Source: CAISCU01 sp943361925
GTDB lineage: Bacteria > Bacteroidota > Bacteroidia > UKL13-3
DNA: 64,000 nucleotides
Assembly (NCBI GenBank): GCA_943361925.1
Contig: CALRIT020000020.1
Location: 6,540-70,539 of the forward strand
Direction of reading: 5' to 3'
The notes beneath the pieces were generated by a model. The model had not been told where the DNA came from, ran no database searches, and was given only the letters and a program-made list of their open reading frames with translations. Below are positions 1-7,374 of this stretch, one piece after another (position 1 is the stretch's first letter; the number at the start of each line of letters is the position of its first letter). The position numbers were made by a program, and so were the translations under genes.

Positions 1-63
1 AATTTTATTGATTTGAACAAGTGGCGTATTACCAATTGTTTCAAGAATATTTTTGCTCCACAT
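1..63 (-). CDS. Cysteine synthase / cystathionine beta-synthase, N-terminal fragment (cut by window edge)
   Basis: The minus strand from 63 downwards reads ATG and then an open frame to the window edge, giving 21 residues that include ILETIGNTPLVQIN. The ETIGNTPLV segment is the N-terminal signature of PLP fold-type II cysteine synthases (CysK/CysM) and cystathionine beta-synthases. The reaction would be beta-replacement on O-acetylserine or serine to give cysteine or cystathionine. The catalytic lysine and everything after it lie outside the window, so the subfamily cannot be decided. A TACCTTCG box sits only six bases before the ATG, which suggests a very short leader. Confidence 0.75.
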   Translation of the reverse strand, partial: MWSKNILETIGNTPLVQINKI

Positions 64-69
64 ACCCTG

Positions 70-77
70 CGAAGGTA
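70..77 (-). promoter_or_regulatory. Probable -7 promoter element of the cysteine synthase gene
   Basis: The minus strand reads TACCTTCG, matching the TAnnTTYG pattern seen before several genes in this window. Only six bases separate it from the ATG at 63, so transcription would start at or next to the start codon. I see no clear -33 TTTG at the expected distance, so support is moderate. Confidence 0.45.
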
Positions 78-92
78 AAATTTTCAAGCAAT

Positions 93-1436
93 TTAAAAAG
101 AAGCTAAATCAGGTAAACTGAAATTCAAGCTTAAAACATAAGCTACTATGGTAATTATAGAGTATAATATCAACTCACCAATTGGAGTATATTTTTTAAC
201 ATCAACTCCTTGAGTTTTGCAGTAAATCACTAACATTATCTTCTCAATTATGTAAGAAATTACTGTAGCATATGCAATTCCTCTAAGACCTAAACCAAGT
301 TGAACAAACCAAAAAGATAAAATTAAATTGATGATTAAATAATTGGTTGATATCAAATAAAATACCCTGTTTTTCATCAAACCCATAATAACTGTTTGAG
401 GGAAAATCATCCTGCTTATAATCAATAATAGATAAATATTAAATACCTGATATCCTTCAACCAAATCTTTGTTATAAGCCAATTGAAACAAATACTTACT
501 GGTAAAAATCAATAATATAGTAGCAGGAAATAACCAGCGCATGAGCCTTCTCGAAGATTGTTTTAAACGCTTTAATCCCTCTTCCAGCTGACCTTCTTTA
601 TTTAAATTGGCAATTTCACCACTATAAATATTACTCAATGAATTGGCTAGAATTAAAAATATAGGAAGTTCTTTTGATGCATACCTGAAAATAGCAAAAT
701 CAACCTTACTGAAATAATAACTTACAATATAACTATTGATATAATCCATACTGCCGGCCAATAATATGCTGAACATGAATGGAGTCACTTTCTTCATGAA
801 GTCAAGAATCAACCTTGTATGGATGGTGATTGTTGAATACTTCATCAATAAAATGATGGTATAATTGAATTTAACCAATGATAATATCAACCATAAATTA
901 ATAGCTAGATTTAAAGTTTGCCTGTTAAAAATTGGCCAACACAACAATAAAATCTGTGCTAAAAATGTGAGTGAACCCCAAATAATTAATGAACGATATT
1001 TCTCTTTTAGGTAGAAAATATAATCTGCCAAATAACTCGGAGTATTCAAAAAAATCACGATTGCAAACATCTGGTAAAGGTCTTTATCTTCAGGATTAAA
1101 ATACCCTGTTACAAAAGCTGCAATCCCTGCCAGCAAAGAGAAAAACGTGAGTAAGACAAAAGCATTAAAGAGTATCCTTTTTTGCTTTTCTTCTGAACTT
1201 GAACTGTAAAATGGAATCAGGGTATTGGTGATACTCGATACCCAAAACCAGGTTAAACTGCCACTTAATAAAAGTAACATTTCGTACCTGCTAATAATTA
1301 AAGTTCCATAACCACCCGAATATTGGTAGTAAGTTATTTTAGCGAGAAGAATTGATATAAGGAAAAAGGCTCCAAATCTCAGAAACTGAAAAATTTGAAG
1401 ACTGTTGTATTTATTTAATGTGAATGATTTAAACAA
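93..1436 (-). CDS. Polysaccharide flippase (Wzx / MATE-like MOP superfamily)
   Basis: This is a 447-residue integral membrane protein made almost entirely of hydrophobic helices (about 12), with basic loops, typical in length and composition for oligosaccharide flippases that move lipid-linked saccharide units across the inner membrane. The N-terminal segment with LQIFQFLRFGAFFLIS resembles the start of such proteins. The frame begins with TTG; there is no in-frame ATG until about residue 53, which already lies inside the membrane region, so TTG at 1436 is preferred. It follows copA by 57 bp on the same strand and precedes the cysteine synthase gene. It is remote from the exopolysaccharide locus at 15-29 kb, which has its own Wzx, so its substrate is unknown. 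Confidence 0.75.
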   Translation of the reverse strand: MFKSFTLNKYNSLQIFQFLRFGAFFLISILLAKITYYQYSGGYGTLIISRYEMLLLLSGSLTWFWVSSITNTLIPFYSSSSEEKQKRILFNAFVLLTFFSLLAGIAAFVTGYFNPEDKDLYQMFAIVIFLNTPSYLADYIFYLKEKYRSLIIWGSLTFLAQILLLCWPIFNRQTLNLAINLWLILSLVKFNYTIILLMKYSTITIHTRLILDFMKKVTPFMFSILLAGSMDYINSYIVSYYFSKVDFAIFRYASKELPIFLILANSLSNIYSGEIANLNKEGQLEEGLKRLKQSSRRLMRWLFPATILLIFTSKYLFQLAYNKDLVEGYQVFNIYLLLIISRMIFPQTVIMGLMKNRVFYLISTNYLIINLILSFWFVQLGLGLRGIAYATVISYIIEKIMLVIYCKTQGVDVKKYTPIGELILYSIITIVAYVLSLNFSLPDLASF

Positions 1437-1493
1437 TAGTCCTTTACCTCTTAAACCTCAAATATATAAAAAGATCGCTTTTTTAAAAGCTTC

Positions 1494-3602
1494 TTATTTC
1501 TTTGATACGTTTATACGCTTAAAGTTTAATAACAAAGAATTTCCTATTACAATCACATCACTAAAGGCCATCGACAAGGCTCCTAACATAGGATGCATAT
1601 AACCTGCAGCCGCTAACGGAATACACAATGCATTGTAAAAGAATGCCCAGAATAAGTTCTGTTTAATGGTTTTATAGGTTAATAAACTTAATTGATGTGC
1701 CTCCATCAAACTATTTAAATCACTTTTCATTAAAACCACTTGAGCTGCCTGACGGGCAATATCATTTGCTTTACTAAATGATACTGAAACATTGGCTTCT
1801 GTCATGGCAGGTGCATCGTTAATGCCATCGCCAATCATACATAAATAACCAGCTTCTTTATAATTTTTCAGCTTTTCTAGTTTTGTTTGTGGCATCAAAT
1901 CTCCATAAGCCTCACCTTTCCAATTAATTGCACCAACTGTTTTATTTACTTTTTCTTGTTTATCGCCACTTAAAATCACCGACTGAATTGCTTGTTTTTC
2001 TAGGTAATCAGACACTAATTCTGCATCCGGTTTCATTTCATCCAGTAAATTTAAACTGACTAATACCACTCCATTTTCTTGAAGTTCCAAATCAGATTCA
2101 CTTCCACTTTTTCCAAAAAAATATTTCACTCCTTCAAAGTCAAATTGCATTCCTTTGCCCTTTACTTCAACAATGTTTTCAAGATTCAATGACTCTTTTA
2201 ACCAATGTTTCTGGTTAATAACAAGTGATTTTGCAATGGGATGTGATGAATGTAGTTCAATTTGATAAATCAGGTTTTGCAAGAATTCCAGTTGCTGAGG
2301 CTCTTTAACTTTAAGTTCTGAAAATTTGAAATTGCCTGTGCTCAATGTCCCGGTTTTATCAAAAATCCATGTTTTGGTTCTCGCTAAAATTTCAATGGTA
2401 TCTCCTCCTTTTATAAGGATTCCTCTTTTAGCTGCTCTCCCTATTCCAACCATCACAGCTGTTGGAGTTGCTAGTCCCATGGCGCACGGACAAGATATCA
2501 CCAACACAGCAACAGCTCTTAACATACTTTGTGCAGAACCTAAATCAAGTATAAAATATGAAACCAAAAATGTGAGTAATGAAATACCAATTACAACTGG
2601 AACAAATATCGCAGAAACCCTGTCGCCCAATTGTTGAATGGCAGGTTTATTCGATTGTGCTCTTTTTACCATTTCAATAATTTCAGCCAAAATGGTTTTC
2701 TTGTGTGATGTAGTAACCCTAACCTTTAATAAACCTTCAGTTAAAATAGTTCCACCAATACACATAGTTCCTGGCAATTTTTGTTGAGGAATGCTCTCTC
2801 CGCTAATCATACTTTCATCAACAAATCCTTCTCCTTCAATAATTTCTCCATCAATAGGAATCTGGTCACCTTCATTTATTCTGATAAAATCACCTGGCCT
2901 TAAATCTTCTACAAATACTTCAGAAGCAATTTTACCAATCAATAATTTTGCTTTTTTAGGCTGCAATTTTGTTAATGATTCCAAAGCTTGTGTGGTTCTT
3001 TTCACCGACCTCTTTTCAAGAAAATTTCCGAATAAAACAAAGCAAATAATACTGGCACCGGTTTCATAAAACATATATTGGTGCATATCATGCGAACCCC
3101 AATAGTAAAATGTCCCAAACACACTGTAAAACAAGGCAGATGCAGCTCCAGTAAATATCAAAACATCCATGTTTGGAACTCCACTTTTAAGGCTGTAATA
3201 AGCACTTTTTCCAAAATAATACAGACCTAAAGAATAAACAGGAATTGATAAAACCAATTGAAAAATAGCATCATGAAGAAGCCAAAAATCGCTAATCATA
3301 TGCAACATCAAAGGCAAAGTAAAAATGGCTGAGAAGACTAATTTTCCTTCAAGCGTATAAAAAAATTGTTCCTTATGATTTTCATTATCACCTTCTTTAA
3401 TCACTTTATAACCTAGGTTTTCAATCCCACCAATAATAATTTCCGGAGCCAAACCTGCTACATTTTCAAATCGAACTTCACCACTTGCAAAGTTTACATC
3501 TACTTGTTGTAATCCTTGTTTTTCAAGGCTTTTCCTGACACTCATCGCACAATTGGTGCATGTCATTCCTTCAACTTTCAACTCAGTTAATTCTGCATTC
3601 AT
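1494..3602 (-). CDS. copA: Copper-type heavy-metal P1B ATPase
   Basis: The 702-residue protein shows the full P1B layout. An N-terminal heavy-metal-associated domain carries GMTCTNC at residues 12-18. A membrane region with the metal-binding SCPCAMG motif lies near residue 370. The phosphorylation motif DKTGT is near 414, a conserved SSHP (HP locus) follows, and the hinge motif GDGINDAP is near 590. The CPC motif and single CxxC domain point to Cu(I) export, though silver or another soft metal is possible. Family knowledge places it in the inner membrane, pumping metal out of the cytoplasm. No copper regulator or chaperone gene is adjacent. Confidence 0.92.
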   Translation of the reverse strand: MNAELTELKVEGMTCTNCAMSVRKSLEKQGLQQVDVNFASGEVRFENVAGLAPEIIIGGIENLGYKVIKEGDNENHKEQFFYTLEGKLVFSAIFTLPLMLHMISDFWLLHDAIFQLVLSIPVYSLGLYYFGKSAYYSLKSGVPNMDVLIFTGAASALFYSVFGTFYYWGSHDMHQYMFYETGASIICFVLFGNFLEKRSVKRTTQALESLTKLQPKKAKLLIGKIASEVFVEDLRPGDFIRINEGDQIPIDGEIIEGEGFVDESMISGESIPQQKLPGTMCIGGTILTEGLLKVRVTTSHKKTILAEIIEMVKRAQSNKPAIQQLGDRVSAIFVPVVIGISLLTFLVSYFILDLGSAQSMLRAVAVLVISCPCAMGLATPTAVMVGIGRAAKRGILIKGGDTIEILARTKTWIFDKTGTLSTGNFKFSELKVKEPQQLEFLQNLIYQIELHSSHPIAKSLVINQKHWLKESLNLENIVEVKGKGMQFDFEGVKYFFGKSGSESDLELQENGVVLVSLNLLDEMKPDAELVSDYLEKQAIQSVILSGDKQEKVNKTVGAINWKGEAYGDLMPQTKLEKLKNYKEAGYLCMIGDGINDAPAMTEANVSVSFSKANDIARQAAQVVLMKSDLNSLMEAHQLSLLTYKTIKQNLFWAFFYNALCIPLAAAGYMHPMLGALSMAFSDVIVIGNSLLLNFKRINVSKK

Positions 3603-3710
3603 ACCACGAATTTAAGGAGAAATCACCTAAGCAAGGAAAATGATTTACAGCAATAAAATCTTCATCAATTTTATAAATGAACAATCCAAATACTAAGAAA
3701 AATTTTTATT

Positions 3711-3806
3711 TGGGCGTTACCCCGCTTGAGGGCGGGGTCAGGCTATGCACTCCAATCTTTTTGCTCGTGCCTCACAAAAAGGATTTCCGCTCCTATCCTT
3801 AACGCA
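3711..3806. repeat. REP-like palindromic intergenic element
   Basis: The 230-bp gap between copA and the ORF6N gene holds a strikingly GC-rich island in AT-rich surroundings. It starts TGGGCGTTAC, contains a hairpin with arms ACCCCGC (3719-3725) and GCGGGGT (3732-3738), and ends with TTAACGC, whose AACGC (3801-3805) mirrors GCGTT (3714-3718). From memory, repeats that begin GGGCGTT, carry a GC-rich hairpin with a GGTC(A/G)GGCT segment and end in AACGC are dispersed in many Bacteroidota genomes. I see no coding potential. It ends 27 bases from the stop of the downstream convergent-side gene. The rest of the gap (3603-3710) is plain AT-rich sequence. Confidence 0.6.
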
Positions 3807-3832
3807 GCATTCGTTGCAGTAAAAGTTCAATA

Positions 3833-4753
3833 TTAACAATCAGCATTTTTTTCCATTTTTAGTTTATACAAAACCTCTTCTACTAAATCATCCAAGCGTG
3901 AAAAAGCAAACCATTTCTTACCTAAATCTTTTAATGATGCTCCAAAATGATATAATTCCTTTTCATCAATAATTAAAAATCTATCGTGTGATTTTGTAAG
4001 TTTAGTGACTTGAATAGATGGATTTTGCAACTCATATTTTTTCAATGCCAGCAAAAATTCATTATTGAGATTTGAAGTAAACAATTCTACCTTAACAGCT
4101 TTATTTCTATTATTTAGCATAATTAAAACCGATTCATCCAGGTAATTATCTATTAGAATTATCGATGATTTGGCAGACTTAATTATTTTAGAAACCAAAA
4201 TATAAGCATCAAAAATTTGCCCATCAAAAAACAATCCCTTAGCTGGAATTTGATTCTTATCTTCCAATGCATTGAATATTTTTTCAAACTTTATATCTGC
4301 CTCAATTTGTTTGGTTTCAACCATATTGAGTCTTTGATATAAGCCTGATTGGTCCTGAATTATTTTTCTCATCTTTACAAATGCATCCATGATTTGAATA
4401 CTAAGTTGTATTGCTGTTTCACTTTTTAAAACAGCAGATAACATTGCAACTCCTTGCTCAGTAAAGGCATAAGGTTTGTATTTTAGGTTTTCACCTCGTT
4501 TATATTTAGGGCTCGCTGATTCCGAAATGTTCAAGGTCACAATTTGTGACCTTGAACATTTCCAATACTCTTCATCTGTTAGTTGAAACCTAAATAATTC
4601 AGGAAATCGCATGAAATTTCGTTTTACAGCTTGATTTAAAACTTTGGTTTCAATGCCATAAATCATGGCCAAATCTTTGTCAATCATAACTTGTTTCGAC
4701 CTGATTGAATAAATTAGATTTTCTATTGAAATAATATTTTTATCCTTTTCCAC
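3833..4753 (-). CDS. ORF6N-domain DNA-binding protein with PLD-like C-terminus
   Basis: Residues about 8-125 match the ORF6N (KilA-N-related) DNA-binding domain: an early MIDKDLAMIYGIETKVLNQA segment, then FPELFRFQLT and the highly conserved PYAFTEQGVAMLSAVL. The C-terminal third reads like a phospholipase-D-superfamily half: SIILIDNYL, VELFTS, then HDRFLIID and FGASLKDLGKKW, an HxR variant of the HKD motif. ORF6N domains are common in phage and in orphan bacterial genes, but no other phage gene is near. Biochemical role unknown; sequence-specific DNA binding is a family-based guess. The segment just after the wing motif SRSQIV is encoded by a perfect palindrome (4524-4562). It stands alone, with the REP-like element downstream and tRNA-His upstream. 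Confidence 0.8.
   Translation of the reverse strand: MEKDKNIISIENLIYSIRSKQVMIDKDLAMIYGIETKVLNQAVKRNFMRFPELFRFQLTDEEYWKCSRSQIVTLNISESASPKYKRGENLKYKPYAFTEQGVAMLSAVLKSETAIQLSIQIMDAFVKMRKIIQDQSGLYQRLNMVETKQIEADIKFEKIFNALEDKNQIPAKGLFFDGQIFDAYILVSKIIKSAKSSIILIDNYLDESVLIMLNNRNKAVKVELFTSNLNNEFLLALKKYELQNPSIQVTKLTKSHDRFLIIDEKELYHFGASLKDLGKKWFAFSRLDDLVEEVLYKLKMEKNADC
4524..4562. repeat. Perfect 19-bp-arm palindrome inside the ORF6N gene
   Basis: The left arm GAAATGTTCAAGGTCACAA (4524-4542) is separated by a single T from its exact reverse complement (4544-4562). It lies within the coding frame and encodes the stretch KCSRSQIVTLNIS. An uninterrupted 19-bp complementarity inside a coding region is far beyond chance. 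The DNA could extrude a cruciform and the mRNA would fold into a very stable hairpin. Confidence 0.9.
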
Positions 4754-4924
4754 CGCTTTTTTTCTGAAAACTAAATCATGAAACTTGAAGAGTCAATTTT
4801 CATAATAATTCCAAAACGATAAAATAGTAAGGTATTGATTTTTAAAAGGTTTATAAAGTAATTAAATCTCTCAACATTTATAAATCACTACATTTTAAGG
4901 TTTACCTAAATTTGGGGCACAAAA

Positions 4925-4952
4925 AAAGGGAACGATTAAATTCGTTCCCTTT
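4925..4952 (-). terminator. Rho-independent terminator of tRNA-His
   Basis: On the minus strand, directly after the tRNA discriminator base, an 11-bp stem (AAAGGGAACGA paired with TCGTTCCCTTT, six-base loop) is followed by a run of T. It starts about two bases after the mature tRNA end, so it doubles as the trailer. From here to the ORF6N gene start at 4753 (about 170 bp) I see only AT-rich sequence. Confidence 0.85.
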
Positions 4953-4953
4953 G

Positions 4954-5028
4954 GGTGGAATATGGGGCTCGAACCCACGACCTCCTGAACCACAATCAGG
5001 CGCTCTAACCAACTGAGCTAAAACCACC
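4954..5028 (-). tRNA. tRNA-His (GTG anticodon)
   Basis: The minus strand folds as a cloverleaf. D-stem GCTC/GAGC encloses AGTTGGTTA; anticodon stem CCTGA/TCAGG encloses loop TTGTGGT with anticodon GTG (4991-4993); T-stem GTGGG/CCCAT encloses TTCGAGC. An extra G at -1 (5028) faces discriminator C73 (4954), the hallmark of tRNA-His. CCA is not encoded. The acceptor stem is unusual: GTGGTTT faces ATTCCAC, giving U-U mismatches at pairs 5:68 and 6:67. The promoter at 5049-5080 and the terminator at 4925-4952 frame it as a single-gene transcript. Confidence 0.93.
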
Positions 5029-5048
5029 GTGTTCCCTTTTGAGGACTG

Positions 5049-5080
5049 CAAATGTAGAAAAGAGAATAGATTTTGCCAAA
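5049..5080 (-). promoter_or_regulatory. Promoter of tRNA-His
   Basis: The minus strand carries TTTG (5080-5077), a 20-base spacer and TACATTTG (5056-5049). This fits the Bacteroidota consensus TTTG-N19ish-TAnnTTTG very well. Predicted transcription start is near 5044, giving a tRNA leader of about 16 bases. Confidence 0.75.
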
Positions 5081-5122
5081 TACATTTTCTATTTTTTTCT
5101 TTCCAAGTTCGCAATCAAGCTA

Positions 5123-5866
5123 TTAGCGTAAATTTGCTTCTACCTGATCCCAGTTTAATACATTCCAAAATGCTGCTAAATAGTCTGCACGTTTGTTTTG
5201 GTACTTCAAATAATACGCATGTTCCCATACATCAATACCCAAAATTGGTTTTGCTTTTACTTCAGCATTTTCCATAATAGTATTATCTTGATTTGCAGTT
5301 GTAACAATTTTCAAAGTACCCATTTGGTTTACAACCCAAACCCATCCTGAGCCAAATAATCCCAATCCGGCTTTTTCAAATTCCTTTTTGAAATTCTCCA
5401 TATTGCCAAAACTATTCTGAATCAAATTACTCATTTGAGCAGATGGTTTTGTACTTGTTTTTAATATACTCCAAAAGAAAGTATGATTCCAATGACCTCC
5501 TCCATGATTTCTAATCACATTTTTAACAGTATCTGGCATGCTGTTTAAATTTCGCAACATATACTCCAAAGGAACATTTTTCAATTGAACTTCTTTATCC
5601 ATAGCTTCGTTCAATTTATTGATATAGGCTTGGTGGTGTTTGGTATGGTGAATTTCCATAGTTTTAGCATCAAAATGAGGCTCTAAGGCATTATATGCAT
5701 ATCCCAAGGCCGGTAATTCATATTTACCATTCACAGGTTTTAATTCAGCTAAAGACTTTGCACTTTCATTAGTAGCTGCAAAAATTTCAAGAGGATTACT
5801 TAATGCAACAGCTCCTAAAACTGCTGCTGATTTTAAAAAGTTTCTTCTATTTTTATTCGTTTCCAT
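5123..5866 (-). CDS. Fe/Mn superoxide dismutase with Tat signal peptide
   Basis: Residues 1-31 form a twin-arginine signal (NRRNFLKS, then a hydrophobic stretch and an alanine-rich cleavage region). The mature part is a full Fe/Mn superoxide dismutase. Metal ligands by motif are H73 (EIHHTKHHQ), H128 (NHTFFW), D212 and H216 (DVWEHAYY). The glutamine in TANQDN (Q193) sits where Mn-type enzymes carry it, so a manganese or cambialistic enzyme is likelier than a strict Fe one. It converts superoxide to hydrogen peroxide and oxygen, here outside the cytoplasm. No second, cytoplasmic SOD is in the window. It is next to an HxlR regulator on the same strand. Confidence 0.93.
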   Translation of the reverse strand: METNKNRRNFLKSAAVLGAVALSNPLEIFAATNESAKSLAELKPVNGKYELPALGYAYNALEPHFDAKTMEIHHTKHHQAYINKLNEAMDKEVQLKNVPLEYMLRNLNSMPDTVKNVIRNHGGGHWNHTFFWSILKTSTKPSAQMSNLIQNSFGNMENFKKEFEKAGLGLFGSGWVWVVNQMGTLKIVTTANQDNTIMENAEVKAKPILGIDVWEHAYYLKYQNKRADYLAAFWNVLNWDQVEANLR

Positions 5867-5906
5867 AGTTTAAAAATACTGCTTTATTATCAATTTTTTG
5901 TAAAGG

Positions 5907-6299
5907 TTATTTTTGTTTTTTCATTTCCTTTTCAATGGTTCTGAAAACTCCCTCATTTTCTGCAAGATTCCTCCCCCATTTGGCAATCATTTCTACAACC
6001 GGAGTTAAACTTTTTCCAAAATCAGTTAATGAATATTCTACCTTCAATGGCACTTCCATAAATACTTCCCGTTTTACCAATCCCGATTCTTCCAAAGCTT
6101 TTAATTGCAAACTCAACATCTTTTCAGTGATATCAGGAATTTGCTTTTTCAATTCAGAAAACCTCATGGTTTTGTTTCTTAAATACCAAAGAATAACAGA
6201 TTTCCATTTACCCCCAATATAACTCATGGTTACATCCAAGGCACAATGAAAAGTTTCTCCATATAAATCAATAACAACTTCCTTATTCTGAATGATCAT
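5907..6299 (-). CDS. HxlR-family transcriptional regulator
   Basis: The 130-residue protein has the compact HxlR winged-helix layout: a cysteine near the N-terminus (FHCALDVT), IGGKWKSVILWYL, the MRFSELKKQIPDITEKMLS recognition region, then LKALEESGLVKREV and a wing ending YSLTDFGKSL. HxlR proteins are often thiol- or aldehyde-responsive regulators of a divergent oxidoreductase gene. That arrangement is present here: the oxidoreductase at 6389 is divergent and an inverted repeat lies between them. The single conserved cysteine makes redox sensing plausible but unproven. Confidence 0.9.
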   Translation of the reverse strand: MIIQNKEVVIDLYGETFHCALDVTMSYIGGKWKSVILWYLRNKTMRFSELKKQIPDITEKMLSLQLKALEESGLVKREVFMEVPLKVEYSLTDFGKSLTPVVEMIAKWGRNLAENEGVFRTIEKEMKKQK

Positions 6300-6317
6300 T
6301 TTAAAAAAATTATAATA

Positions 6318-6333
6318 CTGTCAGAATTGACAG
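6318..6333. promoter_or_regulatory. Candidate HxlR operator
   Basis: CTGTCA-GAAT-TGACAG is a perfect 6-bp inverted repeat with a 4-bp spacer, lying 18 bp before the HxlR gene and 55 bp before the divergent oxidoreductase. Position and symmetry suit a dimeric winged-helix regulator controlling both genes. Confidence 0.5.
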
Positions 6334-6388
6334 CTATTGCGAAGATAAAAACTAGATTCTATATTGCACTGTAAAAATGATAGTAACT

Positions 6389-7042
6389 ATGAAAAAAATA
6401 GGAGTTTTAGGAACAGGAATAGTTGGGAAAACTATTGCCAACAAATTGCTTCAATTAGGTTATGAAGTAAAAATGGGAAGTCGCACATCAAACAATGAAA
6501 AGGCATTAAACTGGCTTAATACTGCCGGTCCTAATGCTCAAATCGGGACTTTCGAGGAAGTAGCCATTCAATCTGATATCCTATTTAATTGTACAAAAGG
6601 TGAATCTGCAGAAGAAGCAATTCGATTAGCAGGTATTGAAAACTTAAAGTCTAAAATAATAATTGATTTAAGTAATCCACTTGATTTTTCTAATGGAATG
6701 CCTCCAACTTTAATTCCTCAATATGCAAATTCATGGTCGATGGGAGAAGCAATTCAGCAATTATGTCTAGAAACTTTTGTTGTTAAAACCTTAAATATGG
6801 TTAACTGCGAAGTGATGGTAAATGCAGCTTTAGCGGGAGATAATGCCAGTATGTTTATTTGTGGAAATGATGCTGAATCCAAATTAATTGTATCAAAATT
6901 ATTAGAGGAATTTGGCTGGAATGATATCATTGATTTGGGAGATATCGGTGCTTCTAGAGGAATGGAAATGTTACTTCCAATCTGGTTACGACTTTGGAAA
7001 GCAACGGGTACAGGACATTTAGCTTTTAAAATTGTGAGGTAA
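6389..7042 (+). CDS. NADP-binding oxidoreductase (F420-dependent NADP reductase-like)
   Basis: The protein opens with a Rossmann dinucleotide fold (KKIGVLGTGIVGKTIANKL) followed by VKMGSRTSNNEKA, whose SRT after the second strand suits NADP(H). Length (217 residues) and the later motifs (IDLSNPLDFSNG, GDIGASRGMEMLLPIWLRL) fit the coenzyme-F420-dependent NADP oxidoreductase-like family widespread in bacteria that lack F420. The physiological substrate is unknown. An upstream in-frame ATG at 6377 would add four residues; the ATG at 6389 sits directly before the Rossmann strand and is preferred. Its stop codon abuts the stop of the convergent small gene with no base between. Confidence 0.82.
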   Translation: MKKIGVLGTGIVGKTIANKLLQLGYEVKMGSRTSNNEKALNWLNTAGPNAQIGTFEEVAIQSDILFNCTKGESAEEAIRLAGIENLKSKIIIDLSNPLDFSNGMPPTLIPQYANSWSMGEAIQQLCLETFVVKTLNMVNCEVMVNAALAGDNASMFICGNDAESKLIVSKLLEEFGWNDIIDLGDIGASRGMEMLLPIWLRLWKATGTGHLAFKIVR

Positions 7043-7339
7043 TTATTCACCAAAAGCCTCTCTTAATTCATTGAAGAGAAGTCCACTACCACCACCAAAA
7101 TGCTGAATTACTTTTGTTGATGGAAAATTCTCCTTTACAAAATTTCGGAGCATTAACTCACTTTTGGATTCAACACCACCTCCAATCAACAATAAGTCTA
7201 TTGAATTCACTTTTAGAAAATCCATTGCTTCTTGGTCTGTTAAACAACCAATGGCATGGTAATCATCCATTTCGTTGATTAACTTCAATACTGTTTGCAT
7301 AATCTGAGTATGCCTTCCAATGACTAAAATTTGTTTCAT
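7043..7339 (-). CDS. Small receiver-like protein without the phospho-acceptor aspartate
   Basis: This is a 98-residue protein I do not recognise by name. Its pattern (MKQILVIGRH start, alternating helices and strands, IDLLLIGGGVES where response regulators have the DLILLD phosphorylation strand, then STKVIQHFGG) resembles a truncated CheY-like receiver fold. The acceptor aspartate is replaced by glycine, so phosphorylation by a histidine kinase is unlikely. It lies 35 bp downstream of yceI on the same strand, separated by a strong hairpin. Confidence 0.6.
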   Translation of the reverse strand: MKQILVIGRHTQIMQTVLKLINEMDDYHAIGCLTDQEAMDFLKVNSIDLLLIGGGVESKSELMLRNFVKENFPSTKVIQHFGGGSGLLFNELREAFGE

Positions 7340-7344
7340 AAAAA

Positions 7345-7367
7345 AATCCCGGCCATTGGCCGGGATT
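7345..7367 (-). terminator. Strong hairpin terminator after yceI
   Basis: Arms AATCCCGGCC (7345-7354) and GGCCGGGATT (7358-7367) form a 10-bp stem with a three-base loop. The T-run follows on the minus strand (a plus-strand run of A at 7341-7346), and a second T-run follows on the plus strand, so it can work both ways. It begins a few bases after the yceI stop and ends just before the ATG of the small receiver-like gene, so that gene may depend on readthrough. Confidence 0.85.
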
Positions 7368-7374
7368 ATATTTT

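Noticed and set aside
1437..1493. Terminator between copA and the flippase gene
   Set aside because: Only a weak GCTTTT/AAAAGC pairing is visible, too short to call.
3833..4753. ORF6N gene as evidence of a prophage
   Set aside because: No integrase, capsid, terminase or lysis gene is nearby; ORF6N genes are common as chromosomal orphans.
4902..5114. Open frame on the minus strand across tRNA-His
   Set aside because: It runs through the tRNA, its terminator and its promoter, and the protein has no recognisable pattern.
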